From contig JBIOWF010000022.1 of assembly GCA_044868295.1 (NCBI GenBank), positions 1-5,845 of the forward strand: a DNA stretch of 5,845 nucleotides. The letters run 5' to 3'. Below, piece by piece: positions 1-4,173 of this stretch. The DNA comes from JBIOWF01 sp044868295. Its GTDB lineage: Bacteria; Actinomycetota; Actinomycetes; Streptosporangiales; Streptosporangiaceae. Both the position numbers and the translations under genes were made by a program. The notes beneath the pieces were generated by a model. That model worked only from the letters and a program-made list of their open reading frames with translations. It ran no database searches and was not told the origin of the DNA. Every line of letters starts with the position of its first letter. Position 1 is the stretch's first letter.

Positions 1-554
1 TCGACCTGGCGCCGGGCGCGTTCCCGGCGTACTCGCTGTTGTCGGCGTTCGGCCGCGCGGCGCCGATGAACCTCGACTACCAGCGAGCCGGCCGCGTGCT
101 GCCCTTCCCGTTCCATTTCCTCAACAACAACCACGCGATGAACGTCCGGCCGAAGAACTACAGTTGGCCGGAGTTCTATGACGGGCTCATCGACGTGACG
201 AGCTACTCGTTCTCCTGGCGGGCCATCGCGCGCCGGGTGCCGGCCACGGCGACGGCGATCCCCAAATGGATGAACGTCGTGCGCGCGGTGTCGTCGGAGG
301 GGTGGGGGAGAATCAGGTACCACACGACCATCCGCCGGCTGCTCGACACGGACAAGGCGTTTCGGGCGTATCTGGAGGGCGAGACGGCGATGCTGCCGGA
401 GTTCTACCTCGACCGCATCCGGCAGGACCTGGGTCCGATGTACCAATACCTGCCGGAAGGCGCTCTCTACCACGACCCGAACGCCTATCTCGGCTCCGTC
501 GCCGAAGAGCCGGCGCTGGCGCCGGTGGCGCTCAGGAGCCGGCGGGCGGGGTGA
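1..554 (+). CDS. Radical SAM protein (probable B12-binding type), C-terminal part, 5' truncated
   Basis: The reading frame is open from the left edge (first whole codon at base 3) to TGA at 552-554, giving the last 183 residues of a longer protein. The segment LPFPFHFLNNNHAMNVRPKN, followed by a Trp-Pro-Glu-Phe-Tyr-Asp stretch, and the later SSEGWGRIRY and LPEGALYHDPNAYL stretches resemble the conserved C-terminal region of bacterial B12-binding-domain radical SAM proteins of the BchE-like superfamily. The cobalamin-binding domain and the CxxxCxxC iron-sulfur motif would lie upstream of the window, so neither can be checked and the reaction cannot be named. No signal peptide or membrane segment is visible in this part, which suits a cytoplasmic enzyme. 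The apparent TTG at 39 is an internal codon and not a start, because the frame continues to the edge with similar composition. The coding end is certain in practice. The family call comes from recalled motif similarity only. Confidence 0.78.
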   Translation, partial: DLAPGAFPAYSLLSAFGRAAPMNLDYQRAGRVLPFPFHFLNNNHAMNVRPKNYSWPEFYDGLIDVTSYSFSWRAIARRVPATATAIPKWMNVVRAVSSEGWGRIRYHTTIRRLLDTDKAFRAYLEGETAMLPEFYLDRIRQDLGPMYQYLPEGALYHDPNAYLGSVAEEPALAPVALRSRRAG

Positions 555-555
555 G

Positions 556-639
556 GTCGGGCGGGCGGACGGGCAGGCGGTCGGGCGGTCAGGCGGTCGG
601 ACGGTCGGACGGACGGACGGGCAGAGGGCCGGATGGTCG
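556..639. repeat. Degenerate GNCG tetranucleotide array (left inverted arm)
   Basis: Starting one base after the TGA of the radical SAM gene, the sequence can be cut into 21 consecutive tetramers. Most fit GNCG (ggcg, gtcg, gacg), with a few one-base exceptions (ggca, gtca, gagg, gatg). It contains GGGCGGTC and GGGCGGAC, which are reverse complements of the octamer units in the array at 775-854. It therefore looks like the diverged, inverted partner of that array. Frames through it give only low-complexity Gly/Arg-rich peptide, so it is not treated as coding. Confidence 0.8.
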
Positions 640-658
640 GTGAGAGCGAGAGTAGGGG

Positions 659-730
659 GTCATCCTCAGGGTAAACTCCGCGAAGGGGGCATGCCTCAGG
701 TGATGGCTCCTTCGCTTCGCTCAGGATGAC
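659..730. repeat. Nested inverted repeat carrying a dispersed GTCATCCTGAGCGAAGCGAAGGA-type sequence
   Basis: The outer arms GTCATCCT (659-666) and AGGATGAC (723-730) are perfect reverse complements. The inner arms GCGAAGG (680-686) and CCTTCGC (709-715) pair inside them, and an 8-bp palindrome GGCATGCC (688-695) lies near the centre. Read on the minus strand, 730-706 is GTCATCCTGAGCGAAGCGAAGGAGC. From memory, this sequence recurs between genes in many high-GC soil bacteria, much like a REP element. CCTCAGG also occurs as a direct repeat at 664-670 and 694-700. The element lies between two inverted tandem arrays. It could act as a transcript-end hairpin for the upstream gene or be a non-autonomous repeat. 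No transposase gene is visible. Confidence 0.65.
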
Positions 731-774
731 TCACCATGAGGCTTGCGCTGAGCCCGCTGCTCGCTCACCCTCTG

Positions 775-854
775 GACCGCCCGACCGCCCGACCGCCCGA
801 CCGCCCGACCGCCCGACCGCCCGACCGCCCGACCGCCCGTCCGCCCGTCCGCCC
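775..854. repeat. Tandem 8-bp repeat, ten units of GWCCGCCC
   Basis: Eight exact copies of GACCGCCC (775-838) are followed by two copies of GTCCGCCC (839-854) and a partial GTCCGACG. The regularity points to recent slippage-type expansion. The reverse complement GGGCGGTC/GGGCGGAC matches the degenerate array at 556-639, so the two arrays form inverted arms. Both strands are open through the array and would encode Pro/Arg/Asp- or Gly/Arg-rich low-complexity peptide. That openness comes from the repeat having no stop codons and is not evidence for a gene. Confidence 0.93.
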
Positions 855-862
855 GTCCGACG

Positions 863-1105
863 TCACTCGTCCGCCATCCGCGTCCGCATGTTGATCCAGG
901 AGCCGAGCCGCCTCTGGCCTCCTCGAAACTCGAAGTGCTCCTCCGCCATGAGCCGCTCGCCTTGGGGCGTCACCGGTGCGGTCAGGTGCCAGAGCAGAAG
1001 CTGCTGGCCGATGGCGGACGCGGACATCCAGACGCCCGGCTGCAACCCGGGATACAGGTATGCGAACTCGGGCTTGAGTCGGGCTTCGCGGATGGCGCTC
1101 TGCAC
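863..1105 (-). CDS. Small hypothetical protein, 80 residues
   Basis: No family is recognised. I chose the GTG start at 1105-1103 because GGGAGGAG lies 4 bases upstream on the same strand (GGAGG core spacing 6), a near-ideal Shine-Dalgarno. The stop is TGA at 865-863. About 87% of codons end in G or C, as expected for a real gene here. The 80-residue product starts MQSAIREARLKPEF and has no Cys, no signal peptide and no clear membrane segment. A mid-protein LYPGLQPG turn, a hydrophobic GQQLLLWHL stretch and an EEHFEFRGG segment suggest a small folded cytoplasmic protein. The frame stays open upstream to about 1342, but that extension is Arg/Pro-rich and looks like antisense to the ORF at 1165-1509. 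The gene is divergent from that ORF, with 59 bp between their starts. Its 3' end is just beyond the octamer array. Confidence 0.6.
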   Translation of the reverse strand: MQSAIREARLKPEFAYLYPGLQPGVWMSASAIGQQLLLWHLTAPVTPQGERLMAEEHFEFRGGQRRLGSWINMRTRMADE

Positions 1106-1109
1106 GCTG

Positions 1110-1117
1110 CTCCTCCC
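1110..1117 (-). promoter_or_regulatory. Shine-Dalgarno that sets the start of the 80-residue gene
   Basis: The minus strand reads GGGAGGAG, then CAGC, then the GTG start codon. This is one of the strongest ribosome-binding matches in the window. It favours the GTG at 1105 over GTG at 1123 and the far upstream ATG at 1342, neither of which has an obvious match. Confidence 0.6.
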
Positions 1118-1164
1118 GTCCACCAGGGTTGACGCGCGTTCCGGGGGCCGCTCTCTTGGTGTCC

Positions 1165-1509
1165 ATGGACGACGCGGCGGCCGATACGATCTGCAAGCGG
1201 GCCATGGTGGAGCTGGTCTTCCTGCTCCGCCACCAGCGGCAACCCAGGGTTCGCGAGCGTCGGGACTGGTCGCTTCTCCGGAGCCTCGTGCGCGACGCGC
1301 TCGCCTCGGGTCCCCGGCCCGACCAACTGCAGGACGGACCATGGCGCGTCGGCCAGCGACCGCTCCGTCGACCTGGGCGGGGTGGACTGCGGTTCGTTCC
1401 GCTGGTCACGCGGGGTGCTACCGAGATCATGATGCCGACGCCGGATGAGGCCGAGGACCTGGTGGCGTTCCTCAACTGGTGCGGCATGCCGGAATTCGGG
1501 GATCGCTGA
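1165..1509 (+). CDS. Hypothetical protein, 114 residues
   Basis: No family is recognised. The frame runs from ATG 1165 to TGA 1507-1509. About 82% of codons end in G or C. The product begins MDDAAADTICKRAMVELVFL, has a basic Arg-rich middle, and ends in an acidic, hydrophobically patterned segment (TPDEAEDLVAFLNWCGMPEF) that looks like an amphipathic helix. No signal peptide or membrane span is seen. The start is uncertain: no clear Shine-Dalgarno precedes ATG 1165, and in-frame GTG 1159, TTG 1156 and TTG 1129 are alternatives. A perfect hairpin begins at the stop codon. The opposite strand is also open over most of this stretch, but its His/Arg/Pro/Ser-rich composition is typical of an antisense shadow. 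The ORF is plausible, not secure. Confidence 0.42.
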   Translation: MDDAAADTICKRAMVELVFLLRHQRQPRVRERRDWSLLRSLVRDALASGPRPDQLQDGPWRVGQRPLRRPGRGGLRFVPLVTRGATEIMMPTPDEAEDLVAFLNWCGMPEFGDR

Positions 1510-1525
1510 CGGGAGGCATCCCGTC
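1508..1525 (+). terminator. Stop-codon-overlapping hairpin, possible terminator
   Basis: GACGGGA (1508-1514) and TCCCGTC (1519-1525) form a perfect 7-bp GC-rich stem with a 4-base GGCA loop, starting inside the TGA stop of the 114-residue ORF. No T-run follows (the next bases are CGAGGCG), so it is not a classical intrinsic terminator. It could be a U-less terminator, a pause site or a 3'-end stabiliser. Confidence 0.35.
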
Positions 1526-1683
1526 CGAGGCGAAGATGCCGCGAGAAGGGCGTGGGGGGAAGGGGCGTAGAGAGCCTCGCTTGCGCGACCTTTGCTCACA
1601 CCTATACATGCTCTGCCAAAGGAATACTCACCCGGTGACAGTGGCGCTCGCCCGCGGCTCGTTCCACCTCGAGTGACAGGCGG
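1526..1683. other. Intergenic stretch without recognised content
   Basis: I see no gene with convincing composition or ribosome binding site on either strand. The bases from 1540 to 1575 are purine-rich (a GAAGGGCGTGGGGGGAAGG-like run). A TTGCGC (1581-1586) and TATACA (1603-1608) pair with 16-bp spacing faintly resembles a promoter but is too weak to call. Short open frames here are Arg- and Ser-rich and overlap each other in all phases. Confidence 0.4.
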
Positions 1684-1836
1684 TCAGAGCTCGACCGTGG
1701 GCGCCCCTGCCGCCTGCCGCCTGTCGCCGTGCCTCAGCTTCGCCTGGTCGACCAACTGCCGCTGCCACTCCGTGATCGCCAGCTGCAACCGGCTGGGTCT
1801 CTCGACCGGCTGGGTGAGCCGCATGGATTCCAGCAT
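1684..1836 (-). CDS. Small ORF, 50 residues, with strong Shine-Dalgarno
   Basis: ATG at 1836-1834 is preceded by GGAGGG with a 4-base spacer, and the frame runs to TGA at 1686-1684. All but three of the sense codons end in G or C, which favours real translation. The 50-residue product begins MLESMRLTQPVERPSRL and continues with a Gln/Trp-containing helix-like segment (LAITEWQRQLVDQAKLRHGD). It is hydrophilic, has no Cys and no membrane segment, and matches no family I know. Its last third is encoded by GGCAGGC-like near-repeats, which may be slippage DNA. It lies 169 bp downstream of, and co-oriented with, the dehydrogenase gene. Its ribosome binding site is part of a perfect inverted repeat (1842-1900). 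The evidence for a gene is suggestive only. Confidence 0.35.
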   Translation of the reverse strand: MLESMRLTQPVERPSRLQLAITEWQRQLVDQAKLRHGDRRQAAGAPTVEL

Positions 1837-1841
1837 CGTGC

Positions 1842-1900
1842 CCTCCGAACGCCTGTTCGTGATCTGCTCTGCTCCCTCACAAGCTGAGATCGTTCGGAGG
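1842..1900 (-). promoter_or_regulatory. Inverted repeat overlapping the Shine-Dalgarno of the 50-residue ORF
   Basis: In the minus-strand transcript CCTCCGAACG (1900-1891) would pair perfectly with CGTTCGGAGG (1851-1842). The downstream arm contains the GGAGG ribosome-binding core just before the ATG at 1836. Inside the 39-base loop, GATCT and AGATC can pair as an extension. Folding would hide the ribosome binding site, as in cis-acting translational control. It could also be a stem behind the 3' end of the dehydrogenase transcript. A near copy of the arm, CGTTCGGCGG, lies at 1943-1952. Confidence 0.35.
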
Positions 1901-2005
1901 CGGGCGAAATTCCCGAGACGGGGACTCGCTGTGGGTCAGCGTCGTTCGGCGGCTTGCGACCGCTGAAGCGAGGCTGCTCAGTGAGGGCGAGCGGTGGGCC
2001 GCCGC

Positions 2006-3853
2006 TCAGCCGCCCGCGGAGTGGCTCAGTGAATAGATGTACGCTCCAACCGCCGCCAGCTGCGCTGGGGTGAGCTGAGCGCCGCCCATGGGGGGCATGA
2101 CTCCCGTGTGCTGCTTCGGGACGGGGACCCCTTGGCGAACGACTTTGGTGATGCTGGCCAGGCTCCCGTCGCCCCAGATCCATTTGCTGTCCGTCAGGTC
2201 CGGCGCCAGCGGCGTGCCCTTGGCATTGGCGCCGTGGCAGCCGGCACATGTAGCTCCGGCTATCTGACCGTGATAAACGCTGTCGCCCTGCGCAATCATG
2301 GCCGGTGTAATCCCCGGAGCAGCCGCAGGCGACGGTGCGCTGCCGGGTTGAGCTCCCGCATCGGGATGGGTGCCTTCCGGTGGTCCGGCGGATTCCGTGG
2401 GTTGGGCGGGAGCAGCAGCGCCGCCGCCGGCGGCCGGCGTGCCCTGCCCCGAAGTGCTCGCGCCCCGAGCTAGCGGTGAAGCGCCGGTGTACACGACCCG
2501 CCAGACGCGGCCATGACTGTCATCCGAGATGTAGAGCGCGCCGTCCGGCCCGGCCGCAACTCCGCTCGGACGGTGAGCTGCCTGTCCCGGGTCCTTGTTC
2601 GCACCGGCGAACCCGTCGGCGAACGCCTCGTACTTGCCGGTGGGCTTGCCGTCGGAGAAGGGGATGAACACGACGTTGTACCCGCCCTGGGGCCCCGGCG
2701 CGCGATTCCACGAGCCATGAAACGGGATGAATGCCCCGCCGCGGTACCTTGAGGGAAACCGGTCGCCATTGTAGAAGAGCAGATCGTTCGGGGCCCAGTG
2801 TGCGGGAAAGTATGCCACCGGTCCTTGCTTGGTCGCGCAGGGCCCCACGGCTTTCCCGCCGTCGCCGCCGTACTCCGGTGCGAGCACCAGCTTTGCCTGC
2901 GCGGAGTCGAAATAGCACTCCGGCCAACCGTAGTCGGCGCCCCGCTCGAGTCGAACCAGCTCTTCCGCCGGCAGGTTCTGTCCCGCCGCGGGCTGGTACA
3001 GCTTGGGCCAGTTCTCGGCGAGCTGGTCTCGGCCATGCTGGGTGGCGTAGATGCCGCTGCCGCTCGCATCGACGGCGATGCCTTCCCCATTACGAAGGCC
3101 GGTGGCGTAGCGCTCCCGCGGAGAGAAGTGTTGGCCCGTGCGCTTCGCGTCGTACCGCCAGATGCCACCCCGGGTCCGAAGCTCGGTGCACGGACGATGG
3201 CCGGGTGAAAGGGGGATCCGATTCTTGACCTGGCACGCATTGGTAGCCGATCCCAGGTCGACATACAGTCCGCCGCTGGAATCGATGCCGAATGGGTGCA
3301 TCGGGTGGTCGCCGGTGAGAGGCAGGCCTTGAACGACTACCTCAGGCTTGCCGGTAGGCGTGATATCCCCAGTCCCCAGGGCGTAGCGCAGGATCTTGTC
3401 GTTGGCCTCGGCGTAGAGCGCACCGTTGTAGAGCCGAATGCCGGTCCCTCCGGCGCCGCCGCTCTGTACGCTGTCGCCGAACCGGGCGATCACATCCGCC
3501 CGCCCGTCACCGGTCGTATCCCGCAAGGCGACCAGGAAGCCGCCGGCCGGGGGCGTGTCGTTCCCGTAGTACGTCCCACTCCAGGTGTTGACATAGACGG
3601 TGCCGTTGGAGCTGACGGCCAGGTGGCGGGCGTGGCCGATGCTGTCGGCGAAGACGACGGCACAAAAGCCGTCAGGCAGCGTCAACCCATCATTCGTGCA
3701 GGCAGGGGCGCCGGCCGCGGCCGAGGCCTCACCGGGTGCACTCGCGCGCTTGTCTCTGCCGGTGCAGCCGATGGCCAGGATTGCGGCCACTACTGGCACT
3801 CCCGATAGAATGAGCCGGCGCATGTCGCGTGTTGCTGAGTGTGGTGTGACCAT
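2006..3853 (-). CDS. PQQ-type sugar/sorbosone dehydrogenase lipoprotein with C-terminal cytochrome c
   Basis: Predicted periplasmic, membrane-anchored oxidoreductase of 615 residues that would oxidise a sugar or aldehyde and pass electrons to its own haem. Residues 11-30 are a lipoprotein signal (MRR, hydrophobic stretch, LAIGC; acylated Cys 30). Residues about 45-456 resemble the glucose/sorbosone dehydrogenase six-bladed propeller (COG2133-like). Landmarks are TGDHPMHPFGID with candidate catalytic His 183, LRNGEGIAVD near 254, QHGRD near 273, DYGWP at 307-311, and HRPSGVAAGPDGALYISDD near 427-445. Six Cys fall in three spaced pairs (52/64, 207/222, 313/339), possibly disulfides. A Pro/Ala/Gly linker (about 457-515) leads to a class I cytochrome c with CAGCH (536-540) and likely axial Met 586 in GVMPPMGG. 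The start chosen is ATG 3853, with AGGAGGGTGAT upstream. GTG 3865 is an alternative, giving 4 more residues and overlapping the upstream TGA. PQQ use is a family inference and the substrate is unknown. Confidence 0.93.
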   Translation of the reverse strand: MVTPHSATRDMRRLILSGVPVVAAILAIGCTGRDKRASAPGEASAAAGAPACTNDGLTLPDGFCAVVFADSIGHARHLAVSSNGTVYVNTWSGTYYGNDTPPAGGFLVALRDTTGDGRADVIARFGDSVQSGGAGGTGIRLYNGALYAEANDKILRYALGTGDITPTGKPEVVVQGLPLTGDHPMHPFGIDSSGGLYVDLGSATNACQVKNRIPLSPGHRPCTELRTRGGIWRYDAKRTGQHFSPRERYATGLRNGEGIAVDASGSGIYATQHGRDQLAENWPKLYQPAAGQNLPAEELVRLERGADYGWPECYFDSAQAKLVLAPEYGGDGGKAVGPCATKQGPVAYFPAHWAPNDLLFYNGDRFPSRYRGGAFIPFHGSWNRAPGPQGGYNVVFIPFSDGKPTGKYEAFADGFAGANKDPGQAAHRPSGVAAGPDGALYISDDSHGRVWRVVYTGASPLARGASTSGQGTPAAGGGAAAPAQPTESAGPPEGTHPDAGAQPGSAPSPAAAPGITPAMIAQGDSVYHGQIAGATCAGCHGANAKGTPLAPDLTDSKWIWGDGSLASITKVVRQGVPVPKQHTGVMPPMGGAQLTPAQLAAVGAYIYSLSHSAGG

Positions 3854-3861
3854 GGCTCGAA

Positions 3862-3999
3862 TCACCCTCCTGCGGAGCCGATGCGGCTGATGAAGCCGTT
3901 GCCGTCCTTCACGCCGGGCGACCCATTGACGTTACTGACAAAGTACACTGCCTGCGCCGCATCGTGGGTCGCCAGCGACAATCCGTGAGGGCGAAGCCG
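3862..3999 (-). pseudogene. Remnant resembling an NHL/SMP-30-type beta-propeller protein
   Basis: A 45-codon open stretch lies between an in-frame TGA (4002-4000) and TGA 3864-3862. It contains PHGLSLATHDAAQ, then AVYFVSNVNGSP and KDGNGFISRIG. The VSN(V/I)NG...KDGNGFISR pattern is typical of one blade of NHL-repeat or SMP-30/gluconolactonase-like propeller proteins, which are normally several hundred residues long. No Met start with a Shine-Dalgarno is present; the best alternative start is TTG at 3981. Neither flank continues the domain in any frame I checked. I infer a fragment left by deletion. Its stop codon forms a GTGA overlap with the alternative start of the dehydrogenase, as in a former operon. 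It could instead be a translated coupling leader. Confidence 0.45.
3866..3871 (-). promoter_or_regulatory. Shine-Dalgarno for the dehydrogenase-cytochrome gene
   Basis: The minus strand reads AGGAGG-GTGATTC, close to the full anti-16S complement AGGAGGTGATC with one extra G. The AGGAGG core is 12 bases from ATG 3853 and directly abuts GTG 3865. If pairing uses the GGTGAT part, spacing to the ATG is about 7. This favours ATG 3853. The site also lies in the last codons of the upstream remnant ORF, so translational coupling is possible. Confidence 0.55.
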
Positions 4000-4049
4000 T
4001 CAGGTAGTCCCCGCGCCGGGTGTTCCTTCAATTGGGGGGGCGCCGCACC

Positions 4050-4063
4050 TCCCCGATCGGGGA
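4050..4063. promoter_or_regulatory. 14-bp perfect palindrome in the divergent intergenic region
   Basis: TCCCCGATCGGGGA is its own reverse complement. It lies about 110 bp before the RND adaptor start, downstream of a 7-G run (4034-4040). A nearby CCCGA (4070-4074) could pair alternatively with TCGGG (4057-4061). It could be an operator for a dimeric regulator or a hairpin. No regulator gene is in the window to support either. Confidence 0.3.
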
Positions 4064-4109
4064 AGCACTCCCGAGCAAGCGGACCCGTGCTCCGCGGAAT
4101 ATCTTAGAC

Positions 4110-4138
4110 GGGATCCGAGCGCTTCGGACCTGGATCCC
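4110..4138. promoter_or_regulatory. Nested inverted repeat upstream of the RND efflux operon
   Basis: GGGATCC (4110-4116) and GGATCCC (4132-4138) are perfect inverted arms. Within them TCCGA (4114-4118) and TCGGA (4124-4128) form a second, overlapping dyad. The structure lies 36-64 bp before the adaptor's GTG start, where operators of TetR-type repressors commonly sit in RND efflux operons. An AT-rich TATCTT (4100-4105) just upstream could be a -10 element, but no matching -35 is seen. Operator identity is inference. Confidence 0.35.
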
Positions 4139-4162
4139 GAGATCGAGTCCCCACAAGCGCAT

Positions 4163-4167
4163 GGGAG
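4163..4167 (+). promoter_or_regulatory. Shine-Dalgarno of the RND adaptor gene
   Basis: GGGAG is followed by a 6-base spacer and GTG at 4174-4176. This supports the GTG start, which also places the lipoprotein signal at the very N-terminus. The ATG at 4161-4163 is out of frame. Confidence 0.6.
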
Positions 4168-4173
4168 AGAAAG

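Noticed and set aside
775..854. CRISPR array
   Set aside because: The units are 8 bp and directly adjacent with no spacers, and no cas genes are present. This is a simple tandem repeat.
556..862. Insertion sequence with terminal inverted repeats
   Set aside because: No transposase-coding frame, no target-site duplication found at the edges, and the inverted arms are simple repeats. It is kept as an unexplained palindromic element instead.
726..1487. Long overlapping open frames on both strands through the octamer array (about 240 residues each)
   Set aside because: They are open because the 8-bp repeat has no stop codons. The peptides are low-complexity Pro/Arg or Gly/Arg runs with no ribosome binding site, and they conflict with the better-supported ORFs at 863-1105 and 1165-1509.
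982..1599. Minus-strand frame of about 205 residues
   Set aside because: Its His/Arg/Pro/Ser-rich composition without hydrophobic patterning is typical of an antisense shadow, and it overlaps both candidate small genes.
1581..1608. Promoter-like TTGCGC-N16-TATACA
   Set aside because: The -35 and -10 matches are each partial, no gene with a good start follows on that strand, and such matches occur by chance.
1909..1925. CCCG-AGA-CGGG hairpin as a terminator for the dehydrogenase gene
   Set aside because: The stem is only 4 bp and the following minus-strand bases (AATTT) are a poor U-tract. The signal is too weak to annotate.
1592..1966. Plus-strand frame of about 124 residues
   Set aside because: Its composition is rich in Cys, Ser and Arg without patterning, it has no Shine-Dalgarno, and it is opposite a minus-strand ORF with a much better start and codon usage.
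1734..2249. Minus-strand frame overlapping the 3' end of the dehydrogenase gene
   Set aside because: More than 200 bp overlaps the cytochrome c coding sequence in another frame. The composition is Arg/Ser/Gly-rich, so it is a shadow.
2470..3264. Second minus-strand frame of 264 residues inside the dehydrogenase gene, and several plus-strand frames over 2108-3890
   Set aside because: The primary frame carries clear propeller and CAGCH motifs across the whole span. The alternatives are Arg/Ser/Thr/Pro-rich shadows of GC-rich coding DNA.
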